Assembly: GCA_002353555.1 (NCBI GenBank)
Contig: DEJO01000007.1
Location: 1 to 57,220, forward strand
DNA length: 57,220 bases
Direction: 5' to 3'
Origin: Prevotella sp. UBA2746
GTDB lineage: Bacteria; Bacteroidota; Bacteroidia; Bacteroidales; Bacteroidaceae
Within the stretch, counting starts at the first letter, position 1. Each line of letters starts with the position of its first letter. Of this stretch, positions 14,781-23,367 are shown in pieces. Position numbers and translations under genes: made by a program. Below the pieces are notes generated by a model. It made no database searches. It had not been told where the DNA came from and worked only from the letters and a program-made list of their open reading frames with translations.

Positions 14781-17549
14781 TTACTTTTTCTTCAGTTCAG
14801 CTATCGTTTCCTTCAGCGCGGCTATTTTCTCCAATGAGTCGCTTTCCTTCTTACGCTCCATAGTGACGACAGCTTCAGGTGCGTTGGCAACGAAACGTTC
14901 GTTGCTCAACTTCTTGCGTACACCGTTAAGGAAGCCTTCGAGGTGTTGCAACTGGGCTTCAGCCTTGGCAATCTCTGCCTCGATGTCAATCATGTCGCCA
15001 AGGGGAACGGCATATTCGTGAGTACCCACCATGAATGTGCTGGCTGTTGCAGCCTTCTCGTTGACGGTGGTGATGCTCTCAAGGTTTGCCATCTTCATGA
15101 CAGCTTCACTGTATGTACCAAGCAGTTGCGAATTGACAATCTGGAGAGCAAGTTTTTGCTTTGGCGGGATGTTCTTCTGTGCACGGATGGTACGTACTCC
15201 GCTGACAACCTGCTTCACGATCTCCACGTTGTCAAGGAAAGACTTGTCTTCATCATCAGGAGCATCAAGCTTCAGACACTCACGCATGATACTCTCTCCC
15301 TGCTTGCGCTCATAGAGAGCTTGCCACAGTTCTTCGGTGATGAACGGCATGAAGGGATGCAGCATCTTCAGCAGGATGTCGAAGAAGCGCAGGGTGGCTT
15401 CGAAAGTTTCACGGTCGATGGGCTGAGCCTTGCCGTCGACGTATGCCGGCTTCACCATCTCTAAGTACCAGCTTGAGAACTCGTCCCAGAACAGTTTGTA
15501 GACCACCATCAGCGCATCGGAGATGCGATATTTGGAGAAGTGATCGTTGAGTTCAGCATTAGCTTCCTTCAGCTTGGCTTCAAACCATCTCACTGCCAGC
15601 TTTGAAGCTCCAGTCTGCTCCATGTCGGCAACTTCCCATCCCTTGACGAGACGGAAGGCATTCCATATCTTGTTGTTGAAGTTACGTCCCTGCTCACACA
15701 ATGCTTCGTCGAAGAGGATGTCATTGCCGGCAGGTGCAGAGAGCATCATGCCCATGCGCACACCGTCGGCACCGAAACGGTCGATAAGTTCGATGGGGTC
15801 GGGTGAGTTGCCGAGCGACTTTGACATCTTACGGCCCAGCTTGTCGCGAACGATACCGGTGAAGTAGACGTTGCGGAACGGCATGTCTTTACGGTATTCG
15901 TAGCCTGCCATAATCATACGTGCTACCCAGAAGAATATGATGTCCGGACCGGTTACGAGGTCGGCAGTAGGGTAGTAGTAGTTGATTTGCTCGTTGTCGG
16001 GAGTGTTGATGCCGTCGAAGAGGGATATCGGCCACAACCAAGAGGAGAACCAAGTGTCGAGGGCATCTTCGTCCTGACGAAGGTCTGACAGTTGAAGGCT
16101 GGCGTTTCCGCTCTTCTGTCGAGCCAGTTCAAGTGCTTTCTCCGCAGTCTCTGCTACGACGAATATCTCACCGTTCTCTGTTTTCTCCATGTCCTTGATG
16201 CTGTCGGCATCACATAGTTCCGTCTTCACGTAATAGGCAGGAATGCGGTGTCCCCACCACAGCTGTCGGCTGATGCACCAGTCTTGGATGTTCTCCAGCC
16301 AGTTCTTGTAAGTGGTCTTGTATTTAGCAGGATAGAACTTCAGTTCGTCGTTCATGACAGGCGGCAGGGCGATGTCGGCAAAGTGCTGCATCTTCAGGAA
16401 CCACTGCATGCAGAGGCGCGGCTCTACGGCGGTGTCGCTGTTGCGTTCGGAGTAGCCCACCTTGTTGTCGTAGTCTTCAACGCGTTCCATGAGTCCAGCC
16501 TCTTGCAAGTCCTTGGCTATCTGCTTGCGGCAGTCCATGCGGTCCATGCCCACGTAGAGTGGACTCTGGTCGCTGATGGTGCCGTCGGCATTGAAGATGT
16601 CGATGGTCTCCAGATTGTGCGTCTTGCCCAGCATGTAGTCGTTGGTATCGTGGGCAGGGGTCACTTTCAGACAGCCTGTTCCGAACTCGATGTCTACATA
16701 GCGGTCTTCGATGACGGGGATGACACGCCCCACGAGCGGTACGATAACTTTACGTCCTTTCAGCCACTGGTTCTTCGGGTCTTTGGGATTGATGCACATA
16801 GCGGTATCGCCCATGATGGTCTCTGGACGTGTCGTAGCGACAACGGCGTAATAGCCGTGATCATCTTTGTGGATAACGTTACCTTCTGTCGTGTCTGTTG
16901 CAATACCGTCACAACAAACGGAACCGTCCTCATGGGCTACATAGTATTTCAGGTGGTAGAGGTGGCTCTTCTCTTCGTGGTAGATGACCTCCTCGTTGGA
17001 GAGTGCCGTCTGAGCCTTCGGATCCCAGTTCACCATGCGCAGTCCGCGGTAGATGAGTCCTTTGTTATAGAGGTCAACGAACACTTTGATGACGCTCTCG
17101 CTTCGCTTCTCGTCCATCGTGAACGCCGTGCGGTCCCAGTCGCAGCTTGCACCCAATCGGCGCAGCTGTTTCAGGATGATGCCGCCATGTTCGTGAGTCC
17201 AGTCCCACGCATGCTTGAGGAACTCTTCACGCGTAAGGTCGCTCTTCTTGATGCCCTGCTCGGCAAGTTTCTTCACTACCTTCGCCTCGGTAGCGATGCT
17301 GGCATGGTCGGTTCCAGGCACCCAGCAGGCGTTCTTGCCTTCCATGCGTGCACGTCGGACGAGGATGTCCTGTATTGTGTTGTTCAGCATGTGTCCCATG
17401 TGCAGCACACCCGTTACGTTAGGTGGTGGTATCACCACCGTGTAGGGCTCGCGTCCGTCGGGGTTACTACTGAAGAGTTTGTTGTCAAGCCAATACTGAT
17501 ACCATTTGGCTTCTACCTCTTTGGGGTCATACTTTGTTGCTAATTCCAT
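14781..17549 (-). CDS. valS: Valyl-tRNA synthetase
   Basis: Class I aminoacyl-tRNA synthetase charging tRNA-Val, 922 residues. The HIGH motif appears as HMGH in PPPNVTGVLHMGHMLNN (residues 50-53) and KMSKS in GRKMSKSLGNSPDP. The editing (CP1) domain lies between them (VVATTRPETIMGDTA; HDTNDYMLGKTHN). The C-terminus is the ValRS coiled-coil arm (IDIEAEIAKAEAQLQHLEGF onward). Preceded by a consensus promoter on the minus strand. Confidence 0.97.
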   Translation of the reverse strand: MELATKYDPKEVEAKWYQYWLDNKLFSSNPDGREPYTVVIPPPNVTGVLHMGHMLNNTIQDILVRRARMEGKNACWVPGTDHASIATEAKVVKKLAEQGIKKSDLTREEFLKHAWDWTHEHGGIILKQLRRLGASCDWDRTAFTMDEKRSESVIKVFVDLYNKGLIYRGLRMVNWDPKAQTALSNEEVIYHEEKSHLYHLKYYVAHEDGSVCCDGIATDTTEGNVIHKDDHGYYAVVATTRPETIMGDTAMCINPKDPKNQWLKGRKVIVPLVGRVIPVIEDRYVDIEFGTGCLKVTPAHDTNDYMLGKTHNLETIDIFNADGTISDQSPLYVGMDRMDCRKQIAKDLQEAGLMERVEDYDNKVGYSERNSDTAVEPRLCMQWFLKMQHFADIALPPVMNDELKFYPAKYKTTYKNWLENIQDWCISRQLWWGHRIPAYYVKTELCDADSIKDMEKTENGEIFVVAETAEKALELARQKSGNASLQLSDLRQDEDALDTWFSSWLWPISLFDGINTPDNEQINYYYPTADLVTGPDIIFFWVARMIMAGYEYRKDMPFRNVYFTGIVRDKLGRKMSKSLGNSPDPIELIDRFGADGVRMGMMLSAPAGNDILFDEALCEQGRNFNNKIWNAFRLVKGWEVADMEQTGASKLAVRWFEAKLKEANAELNDHFSKYRISDALMVVYKLFWDEFSSWYLEMVKPAYVDGKAQPIDRETFEATLRFFDILLKMLHPFMPFITEELWQALYERKQGESIMRECLKLDAPDDEDKSFLDNVEIVKQVVSGVRTIRAQKNIPPKQKLALQIVNSQLLGTYSEAVMKMANLESITTVNEKAATASTFMVGTHEYAVPLGDMIDIEAEIAKAEAQLQHLEGFLNGVRKKLSNERFVANAPEAVVTMERKKESDSLEKIAALKETIAELKKK

Positions 17550-17592
17550 GTTTGCAATATCTTTTTATATAATGTTCGCGCGATAATGGCTG

Positions 17593-17624
17593 CAAAGGTA
17601 CAAAAAATCGATAAAGTAAGCAAA
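17593..17624 (-). promoter_or_regulatory. valS: valS promoter
   Basis: On the minus strand TTTG (17621-17624), 20 bp, TACCTTTG (17593-17600). The leader to the ATG would be about 35 nt, too short for a T-box. Confidence 0.75.
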
Positions 17625-17695
17625 GCGAAAAGATATTTTCGATATAAAACTTGCACTACTTGTTTTCTTTATCGATTGATTTTGTTTTCGTTTCA

Positions 17696-17727
17696 TTTGG
17701 ATTTTTCTTGAAAAAGCAGTAATATTG
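17696..17727 (+). promoter_or_regulatory. Promoter of the DUF3256 gene
   Basis: TTTG (17696-17699), 20 bp, TAATATTG (17720-17727; one mismatch). Confidence 0.5.
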
Positions 17728-17751
17728 CATGCAAAAATAAAGAAATAGGAT

Positions 17752-18372
17752 ATGAAGAAGACGATTATGTTGATGTTGCTGGCTGTTTCAGTGTCAGCCC
17801 TGCATGCCCAAAACATGCGTCAGTTGTGGATAGACATGCCCGATTCGCTGACGACATATCTGAACAAGAGTATGCGCACGGAACTTGCTGATTATGTCGA
17901 GATGAAGGCACCGGCCGTCGTCACCAACCTGCTGAAAGAGAAAACGGAGATAGACACCTTGACAGACAACTTTATGCGGATTAAATTGTCGGCTGCTTCA
18001 GAAATGGAGATGAAGATACTGCCACACGTGGAGAGAGGCAAGGTGGTGGCTTTGGTGCGCACTTATCGCGGACCGGTGGCTCAGAGCATGCTGTCTTTCT
18101 ATGACATGGAATGGAACCCCGTTGCTGTTGACCCCGTTAAGTGGCCCAGCCCGGAAAGCATGATTGCCAAGCCTGAAGCGATGACTGAAGCTCGTTATCG
18201 CGATTTGCTGGCATCGGTAGAGATGAAACTGATGGAATATCACTTTTCACCTGCCGATAATTTGTTAAGAATAAGTCTTGGTATTCCATTGCTTACAAGT
18301 GATGAAAAAGAGGATTTTCAGGCCCTGTTAAGGCAAACAAACCTTAATTGGGATGGAAAAACTTTTAAATAA
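17752..18372 (+). CDS. DUF3256 family exported protein
   Basis: 206 residues with a signal peptide (MKKTIMLMLLAVSVSALHAQ, cleavage after HAQ). The mature protein begins with the family pattern MRQLWIDMPDSLTTYLNKSM and is otherwise polar alpha/beta. DUF3256 is a Bacteroidales family of unknown role, probably periplasmic. It stands alone, with its own promoter upstream and 380 nt of non-coding DNA after it. Confidence 0.82.
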   Translation: MKKTIMLMLLAVSVSALHAQNMRQLWIDMPDSLTTYLNKSMRTELADYVEMKAPAVVTNLLKEKTEIDTLTDNFMRIKLSAASEMEMKILPHVERGKVVALVRTYRGPVAQSMLSFYDMEWNPVAVDPVKWPSPESMIAKPEAMTEARYRDLLASVEMKLMEYHFSPADNLLRISLGIPLLTSDEKEDFQALLRQTNLNWDGKTFK

Positions 18373-18404
18373 TGTTTAATACTGAAACTTTTTAAGGCGA
18401 AAAA

Positions 18405-18435
18405 CTTGCAGATTGAAAGGAAATCCATAAATTTG
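18405..18435 (+). promoter_or_regulatory. Promoter-like element with no gene behind it
   Basis: CTTG (18405-18408), 19 bp, TAAATTTG (18428-18435, exact -7 consensus). A terminator follows 43 nt later, so it could drive a short non-coding RNA. Confidence 0.5.
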
Positions 18436-18441
18436 CATTGT

Positions 18442-18508
18442 GTTTTTCATGGTATTAGATTATTAAGGTTAATAAAGATTGGTTGTCGTGAGACAATCAA
18501 TTTTTTTT
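18442..18508 (+). ncRNA. Candidate small RNA, about 65 nt
   Basis: Bounded by the promoter-like element at 18405-18435 and a terminator ending at 18508. No ORF fits inside. The 5' half is unstructured and A/T-rich. It could equally be the 3' UTR of the DUF3256 mRNA; only the promoter argues for an independent RNA. Confidence 0.35.
18479..18508 (+). terminator. Intrinsic terminator
   Basis: 9-bp stem TTGGTTGTC/GACAATCAA (one G-U pair), GTGA loop, then eight T. It lies 107 nt after the DUF3256 stop. Confidence 0.85.
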
Positions 18509-18666
18509 GTATATTTATTTGTTTCATTACAATCCAGTTCAATAGAGCATAAATATGACTCATCCTATAGTTGTAGGGGTAAGGATAAATCTTTTCGTTT
18601 GTGCAGAAAGACTTCTGCAATGCTCGTAGTTTTTATTGTCAATTAGGCAAAAAATGGATTTTTTGT

Positions 18667-18697
18667 TTTGTGTTGTCTCCGACTTGCATTATCTTTG
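18667..18697 (+). promoter_or_regulatory. Promoter of the nucleoside permease operon
   Basis: TTTG (18667-18670), 19 bp, TATCTTTG (18690-18697): exact consensus. The leader is about 50 nt. The DNA between the terminator ending at 18508 and this promoter holds only a 6-bp hairpin (GCAGAA/TTCTGC near 18603). Confidence 0.8.
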
Positions 18698-18752
18698 CAT
18701 GTGAATTCTTGCTTTTTGAGGATGAGAACATGATTAAAATATAATATTAGTT

Positions 18753-20060
18753 ATGAAAACACGCTTATCATTGATGAATTTCCTGGAGTTTGCTGTCTGG
18801 GGAGCTTATTTGACTTGTATGGGAAACTATCTGGGGAGTGCCGGACTTGGTGCGCAGATTTCCTGGTTCTATGCTATTCAGGGTATTGTATCTATCTTTA
18901 TGCCTACTATTATGGGCATCGTGGCAGACAAGTACATTCAGCCGCAGCGACTGTTGGGGCTGTGCCACCTGGTCGCTGGTTGTGCCATGCTGGGTTGTTG
19001 GTATATGGGTGTGTCGGCAGGTTTCGGCAATGCGCTGCCCAATAAGTCTATGTTTATCGCTATGTATACGCTCAGCGTAGCCTTCTACATGCCTACGCTG
19101 GCTCTTTCAAATACCACTGCGTTCACCATTCTGAAGAAGAACGGTATGGACACCGTGAGAGACTTCCCGCCCATCCGTGTGTTAGGAACTGTTGGCTTCA
19201 TAGCTACGATGTGGTTTGTCAACTGTGCGGTATGGGAAGACGGTGCATTCTCGTTCACACTTGCCGAGAATCCCCACAAGTTCCAGTACACCTACATGCA
19301 GTTCTTCGTATCGGGTGGTTTGAGCCTGTTGCTATTCCTCTACTGTCTGACGCTACCCGACTGTAAGCTGGATAAGAAGCCTGCCACCTCGCTGGCAGAG
19401 ACTTTTGGCTTGAATGCGTTCAAGCTGTTCAAGACCAAGAAGATGGCGATGTTCTTCATCTTCTCGGCACTCTTGGGCATGTCGCTTCAGGTCACCAACG
19501 GCTATGCGGGTCCCTTCATCACCAGTTTCAAGGGCAGCACCGATCCGCTTGTCGCCTCATCGTTTGCAGCCAACAATGCCACCCTGCTGACCTCCATCTC
19601 CCAGATTAGTGAGGCATTGTGTATCCTGATGATACCTTTCTTCCTTCGTCGATACGGTATTAAAGTGGTGATGTTGATGGCGATGTTTGCATGGGTGCTT
19701 CGTTTCGGACTCTTCGGAGTGGGCAATCCTGCGATGCCGGGTGTCATTCTCTTCATCCTTTCCTGCATCGTCTATGGCGTTGCTTTCGACTTTTTCAATG
19801 TATCAGGTGCCATGTTCGTAGATCAGGAGTGCAGTCCTTCTATCAAAGCTTCAGCTCAAGGACTCTTCATGCTGATGACCAACGGGTTAGGTGCTACAAT
19901 AGGAACACTTGCAGCAGGCGAAATAGTCAACCACTACTGTACGTGGAACGAGAACGGATTCCTCATTGGCGACTGGCAGTCATGCTGGTTCATCTTTGCC
20001 GGTTTTGCCCTTGTCGTAGCCGTGTCGTTCGCTGTCCTGTTCCATCCCGATAAGAAATAA
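18753..20060 (+). CDS. Nucleoside:H+ symporter family MFS permease (NupG-like)
   Basis: 435 residues with about 12 membrane segments, inner membrane. The N-terminus MKTRLSLMNFLEFAVWGAYL and the FWGxYLxxxG-type first helix are typical of the nucleoside permease (NupG/XapB) branch of the major facilitator superfamily; IMGIVADKYIQPQRLLGLCH is the loop 2-3 motif. Expected substrate is a nucleoside taken up with protons; exact specificity cannot be read. First gene of an apparent operon with the bifunctional-nuclease protein (9 nt away) and rsmE. Confidence 0.85.
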   Translation: MKTRLSLMNFLEFAVWGAYLTCMGNYLGSAGLGAQISWFYAIQGIVSIFMPTIMGIVADKYIQPQRLLGLCHLVAGCAMLGCWYMGVSAGFGNALPNKSMFIAMYTLSVAFYMPTLALSNTTAFTILKKNGMDTVRDFPPIRVLGTVGFIATMWFVNCAVWEDGAFSFTLAENPHKFQYTYMQFFVSGGLSLLLFLYCLTLPDCKLDKKPATSLAETFGLNAFKLFKTKKMAMFFIFSALLGMSLQVTNGYAGPFITSFKGSTDPLVASSFAANNATLLTSISQISEALCILMIPFFLRRYGIKVVMLMAMFAWVLRFGLFGVGNPAMPGVILFILSCIVYGVAFDFFNVSGAMFVDQECSPSIKASAQGLFMLMTNGLGATIGTLAAGEIVNHYCTWNENGFLIGDWQSCWFIFAGFALVVAVSFAVLFHPDKK

Positions 20061-20069
20061 TTGCTTGGT

Positions 20070-20615
20070 ATGAACAAAATCAAACTGGTTTTTCGCGGTA
20101 TCTCCGAAATCATAGGAGATACGGAGATGGGTATCATCGTGCTGACAGATACCGGTTCTGTGCGCCAGCTTTCCATTGTCTGCGACAAGCACATGGAAGA
20201 GGAGTTCTCGTTGCGCATAGCTAAAACGCCGGTAGCCAACAAACTCCTGCCGGAAGTGTTGTGCCATACCTTGTGGAGCATGGATGCCATCAGCCAGTTT
20301 GAAGTGGTCATTACAGATATCATCGACGGGCAGTATCGGGCATCGTTGGTGAATACCGCGACGATGGACATGACAGCTATCCGTGCCAGCGACGGCGTAC
20401 TACTGTCGTATATCTCCGACATTCCGCTCTATATTGAAGAAAAGCTGATGATGCGCCAGAGCGTCCCCTTCCGCGAGGACGCACGCGGCATGTCAATCCC
20501 CGTCAACTCTATCAGTGAAGAGATGCTGCAACAGGCACTCGACAGGGCGGTCAGTGAGGAGAATTACGAGCTAGCATCGTATCTGCGTGACGAAATGAAA
20601 AGAAGAAACAGATGA
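20070..20615 (+). CDS. Bifunctional nuclease-domain (DUF151) protein with UvrB/UvrC motif
   Basis: 181 residues. The DUF151/BFN domain covers about residues 1-130 (GIIVLTDTGSVRQLSIVCD, then LWSMDAISQFEVVITDIIDG). A C-terminal UvrB/UvrC motif follows: SEENYELASYLRDEMKRR. This fusion is common in Bacteroidetes; nuclease activity is described for plant and some bacterial relatives, the cellular role is uncertain. A TTG at 20061 is the first possible start, but the ATG at 20070 gives the family N-terminus. The stop overlaps the rsmE start by 4 nt. Confidence 0.85.
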   Translation: MNKIKLVFRGISEIIGDTEMGIIVLTDTGSVRQLSIVCDKHMEEEFSLRIAKTPVANKLLPEVLCHTLWSMDAISQFEVVITDIIDGQYRASLVNTATMDMTAIRASDGVLLSYISDIPLYIEEKLMMRQSVPFREDARGMSIPVNSISEEMLQQALDRAVSEENYELASYLRDEMKRRNR

Positions 20616-21340
20616 AGGAAGCAAGATATTTCTACGTTCCAGATGCTCTGAATGCTGGTGAGTTACCGGCAGACGAGGCTGTGCATGCCGTGCGTGTACT
20701 GCGTATGGCAAGTGGTGATGAGCTGTTTCTGATGGACGGTTGTGGCACATTCTATCGGGCAACGGTATCGTTGACGACACCGAAGCGGTGTATGTACGCT
20801 ATTGAGGAGGCATTGCCTCAGCCCCCCTTGTGGCATGGACACATCCATCTGGCGATAGCACCGACCAAGGACATGGGGCGGATGGAATGGATGGCAGAGA
20901 AGGCTACGGAGATAGGCTTCGATGAGTTGACGTTCCTCTCGTGTCTGTTTTCAGAACGCCGGGTGGTCAAGACGGAGCGTATAGAAAAGATTGTCGTTTC
21001 TGCCATGAAGCAGAGTCGCAAGCCTTGGAAGCCTGTTGTAAACTCAATGACTGGTTTCCAAGACTTCGTCAGCTTGCCACAATCCGGGCGCAAGTTCATC
21101 TGCCATTGCTATGAGGAGGTAGCCCGTAAGGACTTCTTCAATGAGATACGGCAGGCGGGTGGGGGAGACATGACCGTGATGATAGGTCCTGAAGGCGACT
21201 TCTCTATTGATGAGGTGCGTCAGGCGATGGCTAACGGCTACGAGTCGGTAAGTCTCGGCAACGCCCGTCTCCGTACAGAGACCGCTGGTCTCTCGGCTGT
21301 GATGATGTCGCAGTTGGTCAACAGGGAAATGTCTGAATAA
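20612..21340 (+). CDS. rsmE: 16S rRNA m3U1498 methyltransferase RsmE
   Basis: SPOUT-class methyltransferase that methylates U1498 of 16S rRNA, 242 residues. The N-terminal PUA-like domain (HAVRVLRMASGDELFLMDG) is followed by the knotted SAM site: IAPTKDMGRMEWMAEKATEI near residue 83, MIGPEGDFSIDE near 190, and the C-terminal SLGNARLRTETAGLSAV. Translationally coupled to the upstream gene (ATGA). Confidence 0.95.
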   Translation: MKEARYFYVPDALNAGELPADEAVHAVRVLRMASGDELFLMDGCGTFYRATVSLTTPKRCMYAIEEALPQPPLWHGHIHLAIAPTKDMGRMEWMAEKATEIGFDELTFLSCLFSERRVVKTERIEKIVVSAMKQSRKPWKPVVNSMTGFQDFVSLPQSGRKFICHCYEEVARKDFFNEIRQAGGGDMTVMIGPEGDFSIDEVRQAMANGYESVSLGNARLRTETAGLSAVMMSQLVNREMSE

Positions 21341-21380
21341 AAAGAGTTGGAATTCATAACCGAAAATATATAGCATACAG

Positions 21381-22613
21381 ATGTGTAAAAGAATACGATT
21401 TTGTTGGAGTACATTGCTGATGGTCATGATCCTTGCCTCTTGTTCTAACGATGAATACTTGAACGTTATACCCAAGAACAGCACGGCTGTCATCGCTATA
21501 GACCTTCCTGGTTTGACGGGCGAGGCAAAAGGTGTCAACGGTTCACTCATGAAGGCATGGTTCCACATGTCCGATGCTTCTGATTGTGGCATCGACATGA
21601 CGGCAAAAGTATACCTTTTCGAGGCTCCCGACGGTAATCTCGGCATGGTGATGAAGGTGAAGGACGAAGACGATGTCGAGGAATGGCTCGACAAAATGGC
21701 ACGTCAAGGGCGCTGTCCGAAACCCCAGAAGCGGCGTGGCTGCCACTTTACCGTGCTCAACAGGTCGTGGGTGGCAGGCTTCAACGACGCAGCCTTTATG
21801 GTGATGGGACCTGTTGTCAGTGCCGACCAAGCCGGGTTGATGCGTAAGATGGTGAAATACTTGGAGGCAGAGGAGGGCATCGTAGACTCCCCGATGTTTG
21901 GTAAGCTTGCTGAAATAGACTCTTCAGTGGCGATGGTAGCACAGGCACAAGCCTTGCCCGACCAGTTTGTGTCGCCATTCACTTTGGGAGCTCCTGCCCA
22001 TACACCTTTAGACCAAATCCTGATAGCAGCCGCCATGAAGGTGAAAGACGGCTGTCTACTCGTTGACGGTAACACCTTCTCTTTTGACGAAAAGGTAGAT
22101 GCCGGGTTGAAATCAGCACATGGCGTGTTCCGGCAGGTCTCCGGCATGTTCCTTAACCAGCTACCTGCCGATGTGCTCTCTTGTCTGATGATGAATGTTG
22201 ACGGTACACGGCTGTTGCCGCTGATGAAGCAGAGCGAGTCATTCCGTGCCATGCTCACGGGAATGAGCGTCAAGATAGACATTGATGGTTTTGTGAACCG
22301 TGTCGATGGCGACCTGCTGCTAGCTGTCCCGAAAGTAGCCGGCGACAAGATGCAGATGGGGTGGGCTGCCCAACTGAAACCTGGTGCACAGCCACTCGAT
22401 GTCGATAGCGAGGCGGAACTGGCACGCTGTCGTCTGACTGCTGCTGACCAGATGTTGCCTGCTGCTGTTCTCACTCAGTTGAAGAACAGTCGTATGAGCC
22501 TGCTCGTCAATCTGAATGGAGTCGATGAAGAAAAGAAAGTGGTGACCGATGCCTTTACCGCTCTTCTGAAGCCGCTCTTCGGTGAAGTGAGATATATTCT
22601 ATATTACAATTGA
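21381..22613 (+). CDS. Lipoprotein, DUF4836-like
   Basis: 410 residues. Lipoprotein signal with lipobox LASC (MVMILASCSNDEYLNVIP). The start of the mature part, VIPKNSTAVIAIDLPGL, resembles the DUF4836 family of Bacteroidales surface or periplasmic lipoproteins, which have a repeated alpha/beta unit; the assignment is from memory. Function unknown. The stop codon lies at the edge of an AATTGACAATT-type repeat. It follows rsmE by 40 nt and precedes the ABC pair, so the three may be one transcript. Confidence 0.7.
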   Translation: MCKRIRFCWSTLLMVMILASCSNDEYLNVIPKNSTAVIAIDLPGLTGEAKGVNGSLMKAWFHMSDASDCGIDMTAKVYLFEAPDGNLGMVMKVKDEDDVEEWLDKMARQGRCPKPQKRRGCHFTVLNRSWVAGFNDAAFMVMGPVVSADQAGLMRKMVKYLEAEEGIVDSPMFGKLAEIDSSVAMVAQAQALPDQFVSPFTLGAPAHTPLDQILIAAAMKVKDGCLLVDGNTFSFDEKVDAGLKSAHGVFRQVSGMFLNQLPADVLSCLMMNVDGTRLLPLMKQSESFRAMLTGMSVKIDIDGFVNRVDGDLLLAVPKVAGDKMQMGWAAQLKPGAQPLDVDSEAELARCRLTAADQMLPAAVLTQLKNSRMSLLVNLNGVDEEKKVVTDAFTALLKPLFGEVRYILYYN

Positions 22614-22655
22614 CAATTCATAATTGACAATTCATAATTCATAATTCACAATTGA
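22608..22655. repeat. AATTGACAATT-type repeat tract 1
   Basis: Alternating AATTGACAATT and AATTCATAATT units, about 48 bp, between the lipoprotein gene and the ABC ATPase. Similar tracts lie at 31901-31930 (opposite orientation) and 41121-41160. Confidence 0.65.
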
Positions 22656-22658
22656 TAC

Positions 22659-23303
22659 TTGGAAAAGATACTCTTTGATAACGTGGTGCCGCAGGTCTTC
22701 GCCCAGCGTGAAGACCTGGTTTCTGATGTATGGCGAAAGCAACTGACCTTTGAAAAGGGCAGACTCTACCTGCTTGAGGCGGAATCGGGAAAGGGTAAGA
22801 GCACGTTCTGTAGCTATGTCGTCGGCTATCGCAACGACTACAGTGGCAGACTTTTCTTCGATGCCACCGATACGAAAAGCCTAAAGGTGAAAGACTGGAC
22901 GTTGGTGCGTCAGCAGCACGTGAGCTGTCTCTTTCAGGAGTTGCGGCTATTTCCCGAACTGACGGCTTACGAAAATGTGGAGATTAAGAATCAATTGACT
23001 GGATGGAAGACCCGGCAGCAGATAGCCGATTGGTTCGAGCAGTTGGGCATAGCCGAGAAGTGGGATGTCAAGGTGGGGCGCATGTCGTTCGGACAGCAGC
23101 AGCGTGTAGCGTTGGTACGTGCGTTGGTTCAGCCCTTCGACTTTCTGCTTGCAGACGAACCCATCAGTCATCTCGACGACAACAATGCAGACATCGTAGG
23201 TCGTCTGATGATGGAAGAGTCACGCGCTCAGGGTGCCGGTATTATCATTACCAGCATAGGCAAGCACATGAAGCTGCCTTATGACAAAGTTGTTAAACTG
23301 TGA
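22659..23303 (+). CDS. ABC transporter ATP-binding protein (LolD/MacB-like)
   Basis: 214 residues. Walker A AESGKGKST, Q-loop in CLFQELRLFPELTAYENV, Walker B FDFLLADEPISHLDD. The signature is MSFGQQQRVALVRAL instead of LSGGQQQR, and the usual H-loop histidine is not evident (IIITSIGKH). The first possible start is TTG at 22659, preceded by an in-frame stop within the repeat tract, so it is either TTG or a truncated GTG start. Partner of the FtsX-type permease 64 nt downstream. The pair probably acts on envelope lipoproteins or cell-surface components; substrate unknown. Confidence 0.8.
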   Translation: MEKILFDNVVPQVFAQREDLVSDVWRKQLTFEKGRLYLLEAESGKGKSTFCSYVVGYRNDYSGRLFFDATDTKSLKVKDWTLVRQQHVSCLFQELRLFPELTAYENVEIKNQLTGWKTRQQIADWFEQLGIAEKWDVKVGRMSFGQQQRVALVRALVQPFDFLLADEPISHLDDNNADIVGRLMMEESRAQGAGIIITSIGKHMKLPYDKVVKL

Positions 23304-23367
23304 CGAGCCTCTTCCTTATTCTTTCAACAGATGGAAGAAAGGCTACGCATAATATAAAGAATCGAAC

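Noticed and set aside
16248..17543. 431-codon open frame antisense to valS
   Set aside because: Composition is that of a reversed coding frame; valS is certain on the other strand.
17550..17751. T-box leader for valS
   Set aside because: The leader predicted from the promoter is only about 35 nt, too short for a T-box.
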